Positions 8,372-17,376 of a DNA stretch of 64,000 nt are shown here, in pieces (position 1 is the stretch's first letter; each line of letters starts with the position of its first letter). The DNA comes from DATFDN01 sp035685165 (GTDB taxonomy: Bacteria; Pseudomonadota; Alphaproteobacteria; Acetobacterales; Acetobacteraceae), in the NCBI GenBank assembly GCA_035685165.1, contig DASRBI010000017.1:186001-250000 (forward strand), read 5' to 3'. The translations under genes were made by a program, and so were the position numbers. The notes under the pieces are model-generated. The model was not told where the DNA came from. It did no database searches and saw only the letters and a program-made list of their open reading frames with translations.

Positions 8372-9487
8372 ATGATGCTGCCGTTTCGATTGCATCGGCG
8401 GCTGCCGCTGATCAGGCGTCCATTCGAGCAGCGCGATCAGGCGCTCCGCGAGCGCGATGCCTGGTTCGCGCGGTTCGCGGCACTTCAGGCACAAGCTGAT
8501 GCGATGCGGGCGGAACGGGATGCGGCGATCACGGAGCGGGATCGGGCGAGAGCGGCGCAGGAGCGGGAAAAAGCAGAGAAAGAGACCGTTGCGGGCGAAC
8601 GCGACAGGGTTCGCGCCGAGCTGGAGGCTGCGTCGGCCGAGCGCGATGCGCTCGTGGCAGACCTCGCTCAGGTTCAGCTCGCGAGAGCGGAGGCAGTAGA
8701 GCACCTGGGCAGCGCGCAATCTTTCATCGGGCAGATCGCGCATGGAATGCTGCCGGTTTCAGAGTCGCTCGAGCGCTACGTGGTCGAGCATGTGCCGGCC
8801 GGCGCTTGGATCGCCGCACCACCCCAGCGATACACCGAGAACTATCAGGAATATTTATCTCGCGGAGGCAGCTTCCGGGCCGACGACCTGGGTGGCTTCA
8901 TTGAACGCAAGCCGGAGTATATCTTCGACCAGGCGCGGCTTTTTTTCTTCACTCTGTGCTTCGATCTGATCGAGAAGCAAGTCATTCCAGGCGACTTTGT
9001 AGAGCTCGGGGTGGCCAAGGGAAACACGGCCAATGTGCTTGCGATTGCCGCACGACGCCTCAAGCGGCGGCTTTTCCTGCTCGACACGTTCGAGGGATTC
9101 AGCCCGGCCGATCTGGTGGGCGCCGACCAGCGGCATGGAGTCCAATATGCCGATACGTCTATCGACGAGGTCAAATGGCTCGTCGGGACAGACAAAGTCT
9201 GCTTCATAAAGGGGCACTTTCCCGAGTCGAGCGCTCAATTGCCTTTGGATTGCGATTTTTGCCTGGTGCATCTGGATTGCGATCTCTATCGGCCTTTCAT
9301 CGCGGCATTGAATTACTTCTGGCCGCGCTTGAACGATGGCGGATTCCTCATCATGCACGATTATCTTTCGCTGTATTGGGACGGCGTCGAGCAGGCCGTG
9401 GACGAGTTCTTCGCTGGCAGAGCGGAATATATCGTGCCGGTGCCTGACGCATCGGGAACAGTTGTGGTTCGCAAAGTGCGTTCGTAA
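8372..9487 (+). CDS. TylF/MycF-type methyltransferase with N-terminal coiled coil
   Basis: A 371-residue protein in two parts. Residues 15-115 are a highly charged Arg/Glu/Ala heptad-like region, a likely coiled coil. Residues 140-371 resemble the TylF family of SAM-dependent sugar O-methyltransferases, with DFVELGVAKGNTANVLAIA as the SAM loop, FLLDTFEGF, HLDCDLYRP and IMHDY, whose acidic residues bind metal in this family. The ATG at 8372 follows TGGGGA and fits the domain; the frame is open far upstream inside kdsA. As the first gene of the polysaccharide island it probably methylates a glycan residue. Confidence 0.8.
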   Translation: MMLPFRLHRRLPLIRRPFEQRDQALRERDAWFARFAALQAQADAMRAERDAAITERDRARAAQEREKAEKETVAGERDRVRAELEAASAERDALVADLAQVQLARAEAVEHLGSAQSFIGQIAHGMLPVSESLERYVVEHVPAGAWIAAPPQRYTENYQEYLSRGGSFRADDLGGFIERKPEYIFDQARLFFFTLCFDLIEKQVIPGDFVELGVAKGNTANVLAIAARRLKRRLFLLDTFEGFSPADLVGADQRHGVQYADTSIDEVKWLVGTDKVCFIKGHFPESSAQLPLDCDFCLVHLDCDLYRPFIAALNYFWPRLNDGGFLIMHDYLSLYWDGVEQAVDEFFAGRAEYIVPVPDASGTVVVRKVRS

Positions 9488-9526
9488 CGCGTTGTCGGCC
9501 ACCGGCACAAAGTAGTCGCAGTGCGT

Positions 9527-11791
9527 CTATGTGGAGGCGGCCGTGCCGGCAGGCTCCCGCTGCAGTACGAACAGCGGCTGTTCGCGCCCATTCGGGGCAG
9601 CTTCGGCGTAGGACTGCGCCTCCCCGTTGCCGGAACCTCTTAGATGGCCGACCATCGCCTCTGCTACTAGTTTGGGCGGCATCGTCGTGAGGCACCGTGG
9701 CTCCCCATAGCCTCGTGGGCAGTCCCTCATCCAGTCGCCCTTAATATACCAGCAGTTGCCGCAGAATAGAGGCTCCAAGTTGATATTCGACGGGTACGCA
9801 AAATAGTCAGCCGGTGTGGGTCCGAATATAACGCACGACTTGGTGCCGAGGCTGGCCGCCAGATGGACGAGGCCGCCCTCGCTGTCCAAATGCAATCGCG
9901 AGCCCGCAATGATTCCGGCGGTCTCGCGCAGTGTGGTTTTACCGATCAGGTCAAGGTCAATGCCCGTTATCGCCTTGCAGTTCGACCCGCCGAGCTGGAC
10001 CACACGAATGTCGGGCAGATCTTCCTTCAGTTGTGCGATGACCTCGGCGAAATGCGGGTAGACCTTCGTTGAGGTAATGTCCCCGATCGGCCTGCCGTCG
10101 ATCATGTAGGCGACGTCGGTGCCGTTGTGGACCGTTATATAATCCTTGGGAAGTCTGAATCGCCGATCCACATTACGATCGAGATCGACATCGAGCAAAT
10201 CGCCTCCATAAGAAATTCCGGCCAGACTGTGAGGCAGGGTGCAGCGGTTTTTCTTGCGCGCGACAGCCTCCAGCGCAAGTTGGTGACAGGTGGCCGGATG
10301 ACGGTCGATATGGTGTTCGATGACGGACCGGGAACGGATGATCGTTTCACAGATTGTAGCCAGCTTCCGGTTCTCCTTGAATGCCTCTCGCCAGCGGGCG
10401 CTCGACTCGTGGATGAGTACGAAATCAGTGATTGACATCGCGAGCGGGTAATTTCGGAAGTTCGCCTCCCATTCCAAATACGCGTTGTAGAGACGGTTGA
10501 GCTGCGGAAGCGAACCAAACAGCCACTCGGCCACCTCGGTTCGGGATGAGTAAATATCAAACCGGAAATAGCCAACACGCGCACAAAGGTCTCGCAGAAA
10601 GCGAGCTGCGATAACGTGGTCCCCAAGGCCCCCCTTGATCTCGATCGCAACTGCAACCTCTGGCGGGGGGGCTGAATGGTGTGATGGCTGTCGCGCCCGT
10701 TCAGAGGGAGGCCAACCAAAGAACGGCGCCGCCATTACCATGGCAGACTTGTGCAGCAGGTACCCGACCGTTCCGGGCTGCGAATTGTGCAGACCCAATG
10801 CAAGATAGCGCGGCTTCAAAAACCGAAACAAGGCGCCGCGGGAAGGTTCGAGCGACTTTGCCGGAGAAGCGGAATCCGCTAGCGTATCGGCTTGACCTTC
10901 GGTCAGCCTGGAGAGCACATTTTTCGGCTGGACCTTGCTCTGGTCAAAATCGCTGCCGCCAAGCCTCAGCCACTCGAGATGCGTGCGGTACCACTCAGGA
11001 AAAGCATTGCAAAGATGCGGATCGTTCCAGACTTTCTTCGTCGTTCCGAAATGCACAATCTTGGCGACATTCGCTTCGTCGCGCCACGAGATGCACTGCC
11101 AAGTCTTCAACGGCATTAGCTTGTAATCGATCCCGAACTCTTGGAGAGCGATATTGATAATTCCCTGATCCGGGTTAACGAGGTATCGGCTGTACTCAAC
11201 CGCCTTCTCGTAGCACCACGAGTAGAGAGCTTCGTAGGGAAGCGTGTCGTTTACCGCCATGACGGCCGTGCACACGCCCAGCGTGTGCATGTCGTAGCCA
11301 GGAATCGCGTGAGTGAAGTTGTTTTGCACGGTCCACGGTTCGTCCGAGGTAATCCCGAACGGCGAAAAATCGGTGATCTCGTCGATGCTGGCCTGGATCG
11401 AAATGTCGGCATCAAGCCAAACAACATTTTCGTATTCGCGCAGCAGCCGAAACGCCTCGAAATGGCAGAAGCACATCAGATGAGCGGCGTCCTTGAAGCG
11501 CGACTGGCGGGGTAGCCTCTCCAGCATCGAGGCAACGAAGGACTGGCGGAACTCGAATGGCACGAGCCGGACGTTGGGTACCCGCTCGAAGGCGGCTGCA
11601 TCGGCGGATTTCAGGCCGGAGTGATAGATGACGATGTCATAATCTCCGCCGCGCATGTATTTGTTGATGCCGAGCGCGACGTTGCCCGCGGCGAAGCCGA
11701 GGTTCCCGGTTATGCCCAATAGGAAGGCCAAACGCTTCTTGCCGGCCGGTTGCACATCCTGGCCCATGATTGCGGCCCCATCTCTCATCAT
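9527..11791 (-). CDS. fused glycosyltransferase: GT8-like plus GT9-like domains
   Basis: A 754-residue protein that joins two transferase-like domains. Residues 15-300 resemble a nucleotide-sugar GT-A fold, with FAAGNVALGI at the start and the DxD pair in NVVWLDADI (about residues 127 and 129). Residues 370-720 look like an ADP-heptose-transferase-type GT9 domain, with IKGGLGDHVIA, LHLDSEGGLVHLAASLG, CVIFGPTP and a cysteine-rich end (CGNCW, DCPRGYGEPRC). An SD-like AAGG precedes the ATG at 11791; an ATG at 11767 is also possible. Base composition is visibly less GC-rich than in neighbours. It faces the methyltransferase gene tail to tail. The substrate is unknown. Confidence 0.75.
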   Translation of the reverse strand: MMRDGAAIMGQDVQPAGKKRLAFLLGITGNLGFAAGNVALGINKYMRGGDYDIVIYHSGLKSADAAAFERVPNVRLVPFEFRQSFVASMLERLPRQSRFKDAAHLMCFCHFEAFRLLREYENVVWLDADISIQASIDEITDFSPFGITSDEPWTVQNNFTHAIPGYDMHTLGVCTAVMAVNDTLPYEALYSWCYEKAVEYSRYLVNPDQGIINIALQEFGIDYKLMPLKTWQCISWRDEANVAKIVHFGTTKKVWNDPHLCNAFPEWYRTHLEWLRLGGSDFDQSKVQPKNVLSRLTEGQADTLADSASPAKSLEPSRGALFRFLKPRYLALGLHNSQPGTVGYLLHKSAMVMAAPFFGWPPSERARQPSHHSAPPPEVAVAIEIKGGLGDHVIAARFLRDLCARVGYFRFDIYSSRTEVAEWLFGSLPQLNRLYNAYLEWEANFRNYPLAMSITDFVLIHESSARWREAFKENRKLATICETIIRSRSVIEHHIDRHPATCHQLALEAVARKKNRCTLPHSLAGISYGGDLLDVDLDRNVDRRFRLPKDYITVHNGTDVAYMIDGRPIGDITSTKVYPHFAEVIAQLKEDLPDIRVVQLGGSNCKAITGIDLDLIGKTTLRETAGIIAGSRLHLDSEGGLVHLAASLGTKSCVIFGPTPADYFAYPSNINLEPLFCGNCWYIKGDWMRDCPRGYGEPRCLTTMPPKLVAEAMVGHLRGSGNGEAQSYAEAAPNGREQPLFVLQREPAGTAAST

Positions 11792-12258
11792 CTGCCAGCC
11801 TTGCCCTCTGCCGCCATTTTTCTGCCCAGGCAGCCGACTCTCGTCCTCGCCCAAGAGGCGGCTTCTCGAGCATCCTGCCGGTTTCGCTAGGGGACGTCGA
11901 TCAGCCGGTAATGCTGCATTGCACTATATCCCAGGTCGATCCGGGTTCCTAGCTGCTCATGGCGCGCCGTGTTATCCAGTCGCCCGACGCCTCCGCCGTC
12001 CGCAACGCCCTGCCAGCCCGGACACTTTACTTCAGTGCCCACAACGCACGGTTGCAGCCACTTGCCCGCGATGCCACTGGGGTGATGAAAACCCGTCCGC
12101 CAGGCGCCCTGGGGGGCCGCCGCCGCGCCGGGGCGGCAATCGAACCGTGGTCAGGGACGCCATAGGCCAAGCAAATCAACGCGTTCCGCCGCACCCTCAA
12201 CCGTGAGGAGCTTATTGCGGTCTGTGTGGCACCGTTGCTTCACCGAGGAGGTCATCTC
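11792..12258. other. intergenic region between divergent glycosyltransferase genes
   Basis: About 470 bases with no convincing gene. Short open frames here lack ribosome sites and protein-like composition. It should hold the promoters for the minus-strand GT8/GT9 gene and the plus-strand GT2/GT4 gene. I could not pick out a clear -35/-10 pair. Confidence 0.4.
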
Positions 12259-12345
12259 ATGGCGAGCTTGGCAGCCAGCTCGTGCGCCAGGAACGGGTTG
12301 CTCCGTCAGCGTAGGCGGAGGTGGCACGTCGCATGGATGAACTAA
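12259..12345 (+). CDS. 28-residue leader ORF overlapping a glycosyltransferase start
   Basis: An ATG at 12259 has a near-perfect ribosome site, GAGGAGG, seven bases upstream, the best in the neighbourhood. The frame encodes 28 residues with an arginine cluster (RQRRRRWHV). It ends at TAA 12343-12345, ten bases inside the glycosyltransferase gene that starts at 12333. Such an overlap would couple translation of the two. It may be a regulatory leader or chance; no homologue is recognised. Confidence 0.35.
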   Translation: MASLAASSCARNGLLRQRRRRWHVAWMN

Positions 12346-14720
12346 ACGGAATCCGAGTCCGGGAGTCCCGCACGCGGACGGCTCTCGACGCGGCCCTCAT
12401 GCTCCTGGCGCAAACCGAACGCCGGCTAAAAGAGAATCAAGCCAAGCTGCGAGCGGTCGAGCTGGAGAGGGAGGCGCTGCGCGATGAACTGCAGCAGGTC
12501 TATGCCTCCAGGTCGTGGCGCCTCACTGCTCCGCTGCGCGGTATTGCGGCGCGCAATCCGCTCCGCGGGCATCTCGCCGCAAATTTCATCGACCGCTATC
12601 GTGCTGTCAGCGAACATTCGGCGCGGGTCGCACGCGCGGCTTGGCGCCTCGTGACGTTGCGTTCGCCGGCCCAGCGAGAGCCAGCGCTGCCTCCCGTTGC
12701 CACTGTACCAGTAACGGAGGTTTCCCCAGTCGCCCCGGGAGCGAGCGGCGCGTCCGCCGCTCGCGTCGAACCCGCTCTCCTGCGATACGATTTGTTGCAG
12801 CAGGCAGGACAATGGTGTGTCGAGACAGACCCCGATGTTTCGATCATCATCGTCAACCGGAATGCGGCTGAGATGACGTGCGCTTGTGTGCGCCACGTTT
12901 GGGAGAGTACGACCGGTACCACCTACGAAATCATCATCGTCGATAGTGGCAGCGAGCGGGGGAACCTCGACATTCTGCGCGGCGCCGGGCCGGGCGTGCG
13001 GCTGATCGAACTTGGTGCCAACCGCTATTTCGGCGAAGCGAACAACATCGGCGTCGAGGCCGCGCGCGGGCAGTACGTGTGCCTGCTCAACAACGATGCG
13101 TTCGTCACCTCCGGCTGGCTCGGCGAATTGCTGCGGGTACTGAACGAATCGCCTGAGGCGGGCGCCGTCGGCCCCGTGTTCCTGTTCCCTGACGGGACGA
13201 TCCAGGAGGCCGGCGGCCACGTGCGGCCGGACGGCATCCCGGTCCGCGCGCTGCGGGGCGAGCCGGAAACCGCCGCAGCCGGACTCGCCGACCATGCGGT
13301 CGATTACATCTCGGCGGCCTGCCTGCTGCTGCCGCGTGCCTTGTTCATCGAAGCAGGCGGGTTCGATCTCGCCTATGAGCCGGCCTGTTATGAGGACACG
13401 GATTTCTGCTTCAAGCTCGCGGCACTTGGCCGCAAGGTAATGCTCGCTCCGCAAGCGCGCGTGTATCACATCGAGGGCTTCTCGACCGGCGAGGATGCCG
13501 TGCTGGCGAGGCGCGAGCAGGCGCTCGGCGATCTGAACCGCGAAAAATTCCTGGCTCGGTGGGGCGACTATCTGCGCCGGCGCGACGAGGACACACTTCG
13601 CTCGGTCCGCGAGCAAGTGCTGCGACCGGCTGCGGTGCAGGCCGGGCCGCGGCCAGTGCGGCGCGCTGTGGTCTATTCGCAATACCCGCTCACTCCCGGC
13701 GGCGGAGAGCGTTACCTCCTGAGCATCGCCGCCACTCTGACAAGCGATTACAGCGTCACCATCGCCACCGAGTACCCGTACAGCCGGCTGCGCCTGCATC
13801 AGCTTTCGAACGAGCTGCGCCTTGACCTCGATGCCTGTGAGCTGCGCTCGCGCGCCGAAATCGGCGACGGCTGGGAGGTCGCGGTAGCGATGGGGAACCA
13901 TGTCTTCCCGCCGATCCCCGCCTTAGGCCGGCGCAGCTTCTTTCATTGCCAGTTCCCGTTCCCCCTGCTCGGCGGGATGGAGCCGCAGCCGGAGCTGCTC
14001 GCCGGCTACGAAGCCATCATCGTCAATTCTGATTATGTCCGACGTTGCCTCGCCGCAATCTTCGAGCGCGACGGCTTGCGGCCCTGCTCGATCGAGGTCG
14101 CCTATCCGCCGGTACCGCAGGTGCCGGAGGCGGATATGCCCAAGAAGCCGATCATCCTGAGCGTCGGCCGGTTCTTCCTCGGCGGGCATTCCAAACGCCA
14201 CGATCTGCTCATCGAGGCGTTCCGCGCACTGTCCGCCCGCTGGAACGGGCCACTCGAGTTCCACATCGCCGGCTCCTCGACGCCGGAGCCGGCGCATATG
14301 GATTATCTCTCCGAGCTGCGCCGGCAAGCGGCGGGGCTGCCGGTGACGTTCCACGTCAATGCGGCGCAGAGCGAGCTGGAAACCCTTTATCAGCAGGCGG
14401 CGTTCTACTGGCACGGCGCCGGGCTCGGCGAGGATCTCGCACTCTACCCAGAGCGCGCCGAGCATTTCGGCATCGCCATTGTCGAGGGCATGTCGGCGGG
14501 ATGTGCCAGTTTCGCCTTCGCCGCAGGCGGCATCCCCGAAGTCATCACCGACGGCGTGGATGGGTGCCTCTATACGAGCACTGAGGCGCTGATCGAGCGG
14601 ACGCTCGCCTTGCTGCGGGACCCGCCGGCGCGCGCGGCAATGGGCGCGCGCGCCCGCCGGCGCGCCGCAGACTTCACCGAAGAGGCTTTCGCAACCCGCA
14701 TCCGCGCGCTGCTCGCATGA
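12333..14720 (+). CDS. fused glycosyltransferase: coiled coil, GT2 and GT4 domains
   Basis: A 795-residue cytoplasmic protein. Residues 15-60 form a charged helical segment. Residues 165-400 are a family 2 transferase with VSIIIVNRN, LLNNDAF as the metal-binding motif and YEDTDFCFKLAALGRKV. Residues 445-795 are a family 4 transferase with TPGGGERYLLS, IILSVGRFF and the EX7E motif in EHFGIAIVEGMSAG. The ATG at 12333 sits eight bases after GGAGGTGG; a GTG at 12321 is an alternative. The gene overlaps the next by four bases. Two fused enzymes probably add successive sugars to one glycan; the sugars are not known. Confidence 0.85.
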   Translation: MDELNGIRVRESRTRTALDAALMLLAQTERRLKENQAKLRAVELEREALRDELQQVYASRSWRLTAPLRGIAARNPLRGHLAANFIDRYRAVSEHSARVARAAWRLVTLRSPAQREPALPPVATVPVTEVSPVAPGASGASAARVEPALLRYDLLQQAGQWCVETDPDVSIIIVNRNAAEMTCACVRHVWESTTGTTYEIIIVDSGSERGNLDILRGAGPGVRLIELGANRYFGEANNIGVEAARGQYVCLLNNDAFVTSGWLGELLRVLNESPEAGAVGPVFLFPDGTIQEAGGHVRPDGIPVRALRGEPETAAAGLADHAVDYISAACLLLPRALFIEAGGFDLAYEPACYEDTDFCFKLAALGRKVMLAPQARVYHIEGFSTGEDAVLARREQALGDLNREKFLARWGDYLRRRDEDTLRSVREQVLRPAAVQAGPRPVRRAVVYSQYPLTPGGGERYLLSIAATLTSDYSVTIATEYPYSRLRLHQLSNELRLDLDACELRSRAEIGDGWEVAVAMGNHVFPPIPALGRRSFFHCQFPFPLLGGMEPQPELLAGYEAIIVNSDYVRRCLAAIFERDGLRPCSIEVAYPPVPQVPEADMPKKPIILSVGRFFLGGHSKRHDLLIEAFRALSARWNGPLEFHIAGSSTPEPAHMDYLSELRRQAAGLPVTFHVNAAQSELETLYQQAAFYWHGAGLGEDLALYPERAEHFGIAIVEGMSAGCASFAFAAGGIPEVITDGVDGCLYTSTEALIERTLALLRDPPARAAMGARARRRAADFTEEAFATRIRALLA

Positions 14721-16240
14721 TCAGGCGCCTGGTCTGGCCCGCCCTCTATCTCGCCTTCTTCTGCCTCTTCTCCTGGCACCTCGGCGGCGACGGATCGCCC
14801 GATCAGCGCGCCTATCACCTCTACAACGGCTATGCCGCCATGTCGGGCGGACGGCCGCAGGACATCGCGCCGGCGGGCTTGCAGACCTACTTCTACCCCG
14901 GGCTGGACGCCCTCTATTACCGGCTGCTGCGCGCGCTGAATAATCATCCGGGGGGGCTCTCAGCGCTGCTCGGCATCCCCTACGCGCTGGCGGCGGTCTG
15001 CGTCTGGCGGACGGGCGCCGCCATCGTGCCGCGCTCCTGGCCGGGGCGAGAGGCGCTCGCCGGGGCGGCGGCACTGTTCGGGCTCACGGGGGCGGCGGGC
15101 TTCGCCACCCTCGGCACCACCATGAGCGAGGTGGTGCCGGGATTGCCGCTGCTCGGCGCCATCGCGCTCTGGGTGCGTCGGCCGGGCGATCTCCGCCTCC
15201 TCGGGCTTGCCGGTCTGCTGGCGGGGCTCTCGGTCGGGCTGAAGCTCACCGAGCTGCCGGTGTTCCTCGGGCTGTTCGTCGCCGTGCTGGCATCCGGAAT
15301 GCGCCGCCCCGGCCTTGCGCTCGCCCAAGGGGCCGTCTTCGGCGCGGCTGGGCTGTGCGCGGCGCTCGCCGTTGCCGGTCCGTGGCTCGTTCACAATTGG
15401 CAGCTTACCGGCAACCCGGTGTTCCCAGCCTATAACGACCTGTTTCGCTCCGACCTCGTCGATCCAGGACGCTGGACGGATGACCGCTTCAAGCCGCACG
15501 GCCTCTGGCACGTGCTTTTCTATCCAGCCTATTGGGCGTTCCGGGAATCCCACGCGGCGATCGAGCTCAACATGCACGATCCGCGGATGCTGGCCGAGCT
15601 GGCGGCGATCGTGCTCTTGCTGGTGCGGCGCGCGGCGCTGCCGGAGGCGCGCCTGCTCGCGCTTGCCATGCTGGTGGCCTACGCGCTGTGGGAGTTCGAG
15701 TTCGGCATCTACCGCTACCTGACCGCGCCCGAGGCGCTGTCGGGCGCGCTGATCCTGGCCGCGCTCGCCGCCTGGGTGCCGCGCCGCGCCGCCGTGCCGG
15801 CGAGCCTCGCCCTGGTCGTCGCTGGGGCGGCAGCGGCGGCGACCACCAAATATCCGTGGTGGGACCGCGCGCTGCCGGCGCGGCAGGCGATCGTGGTGAA
15901 CCTGCCGCCGATTCCGCCCAATGCGCTCGTGGTGTTCCTCGATCGCTCGGCGCTTGCCTACACCATCCCGTTCATGCCGCCCTCGGTTACGGTGATCGGC
16001 GCTGACACCAATCTCGTCCATCCGGGCTCGTCAGGGCGGCTCCAGGCGCGGATCGCCGCCACCATCGAACACTGGCAGGGCCCGATCTGGGGCTTTGAGA
16101 ACGGGCGGAACTTCCCGGGGCTCGCCGCAGCGACGCTGCGCTTTTACGGGCTGCGGCGGGCCGGCGGCTGCCAGGCGATCACGAGCAATTTGGAAGCCGA
16201 GGCCGGCACCGCCTGCCCGCTCGCGCGCGCGTCGCCCTGA
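14717..16240 (+). CDS. multi-span membrane protein of a polysaccharide locus
   Basis: A 507-residue, largely hydrophobic protein with roughly nine to eleven membrane helices. It starts MIRRLVWPALYLAFFCLF, then has a loop with DQRAYHLYNGYAAM. Helix-rich blocks with charged loops and a C-terminal non-membrane segment from about residue 400 resemble GT-C type membrane glycosyltransferases, but I see no decisive motif. The start overlaps the GT2/GT4 stop (ATGA), so the products probably work together, perhaps moving lipid-linked sugars across the inner membrane. Confidence 0.7.
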   Translation: MIRRLVWPALYLAFFCLFSWHLGGDGSPDQRAYHLYNGYAAMSGGRPQDIAPAGLQTYFYPGLDALYYRLLRALNNHPGGLSALLGIPYALAAVCVWRTGAAIVPRSWPGREALAGAAALFGLTGAAGFATLGTTMSEVVPGLPLLGAIALWVRRPGDLRLLGLAGLLAGLSVGLKLTELPVFLGLFVAVLASGMRRPGLALAQGAVFGAAGLCAALAVAGPWLVHNWQLTGNPVFPAYNDLFRSDLVDPGRWTDDRFKPHGLWHVLFYPAYWAFRESHAAIELNMHDPRMLAELAAIVLLLVRRAALPEARLLALAMLVAYALWEFEFGIYRYLTAPEALSGALILAALAAWVPRRAAVPASLALVVAGAAAAATTKYPWWDRALPARQAIVVNLPPIPPNALVVFLDRSALAYTIPFMPPSVTVIGADTNLVHPGSSGRLQARIAATIEHWQGPIWGFENGRNFPGLAAATLRFYGLRRAGGCQAITSNLEAEAGTACPLARASP

Positions 16241-16308
16241 CAGCCCGGTCGCGGGGTCTCGCGCGCATTCATTGCCGCTTCCGGGCGGCGCGGTTATACC
16301 GACGGATC

Positions 16309-17376
16309 ATGGTCGCGAGCCGCAAAGTCGCGTTGATCACCGGCGTTACCGGCCAGGATGGCGCCTATCTCGCCGAGCTGCTGCTCGGGAAGGGCTACGA
16401 GGTGCACGGGATCAAGCGCCGCTCCTCGTCGTTCAACACCGGGCGGATCGAGCATCTTTACCAGGACCCGCACGAGCCCGACCGGCGGTTCGTGCTGCAC
16501 TACGGCGACATGACGGACAGCACCAACCTGATCCGCATCGTACAGGACGTGCAGCCTGACGAGATCTATAACCTGGCGGCACAATCGCACGTGCAGGTGA
16601 GCTTCGAGACACCCGAATACACCGCCAACGCCGACGCGCTCGGGCCGCTCCGCATCCTGGAAGCCATGCGTATCCTCGGGCTCGAGAAACGGACGCGGTT
16701 CTATCAGGCCTCGACCTCGGAGCTGTACGGCAAGGTGCGGACGGTGCCGCAGGACGAGACCACGCCGTTTTATCCGCGCAGCCCCTATGGCGTCGCTAAG
16801 CTCTATGCCTACTGGATCGTCGTCAATTACCGCGAGGCCTACGGGATGCACGCCTCGAACGGCATCCTGTTCAACCATGAAAGCCCGATCCGGGGCGAGA
16901 CCTTCGTCACCCGCAAAATCACCCGCGCGGTGGCGGCCATCCATCTCGGGCGGCAGAAACAGCTCTTCCTCGGCAACCTCGATGCCGAGCGCGACTGGGG
17001 CCATGCGCGCGAGTACGCGCACGGCATGTGGCTGATCATGCAGCAGGACGCGCCCGATGATTATGTGCTCTGCACCGGGCGGAAGACGACGGTGCGGGCC
17101 TTCGCCGAGCACGCGTTCCGGCAGGTCGGCATCTCCCTCGAATGGCGCGGCGCGGGCATCGACGAGCAGGGAATCGATGCCAAGAACGGGAAGGTGCTGG
17201 TCCGGGTGGACCCGGCCTATTTCCGGCCCACTGAGGTCGATCACCTGGTCGGCGACTGCACCAAGGCGCGCCAGCGGCTCGGCTGGGAGCACAAGACGAC
17301 CTGGGAGGAGATCTGCGCCGAGATGGTCCGCGAGGACGTGGCGCAACTGACAAACGGAGGGCCGCAAATTGGCTGA
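16309..17376 (+). CDS. gmd: GDP-mannose 4,6-dehydratase
   Basis: Gmd converts GDP-mannose to GDP-4-keto-6-deoxymannose, the first step to GDP-L-fucose and related deoxysugars. The 355-residue short-chain-dehydrogenase-type protein has the NADP loop ITGVTGQDGAYLAELLL, the family stretch IKRRSSSFNTGRIEHLYQD, the active-site YxxxK in YPRSPYGVAK, and FNHESPIRGETFVTRKITRA. Length is normal. It overlaps fcl by eight bases. It supplies a donor sugar for the glycosyltransferases upstream. Confidence 0.97.
   Translation: MVASRKVALITGVTGQDGAYLAELLLGKGYEVHGIKRRSSSFNTGRIEHLYQDPHEPDRRFVLHYGDMTDSTNLIRIVQDVQPDEIYNLAAQSHVQVSFETPEYTANADALGPLRILEAMRILGLEKRTRFYQASTSELYGKVRTVPQDETTPFYPRSPYGVAKLYAYWIVVNYREAYGMHASNGILFNHESPIRGETFVTRKITRAVAAIHLGRQKQLFLGNLDAERDWGHAREYAHGMWLIMQQDAPDDYVLCTGRKTTVRAFAEHAFRQVGISLEWRGAGIDEQGIDAKNGKVLVRVDPAYFRPTEVDHLVGDCTKARQRLGWEHKTTWEEICAEMVREDVAQLTNGGPQIG

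Noticed and set aside
12426..13901. 491-codon minus frame opposite the GT2/GT4 gene
   Set aside because: Shadow of a well-supported gene; no start signals.
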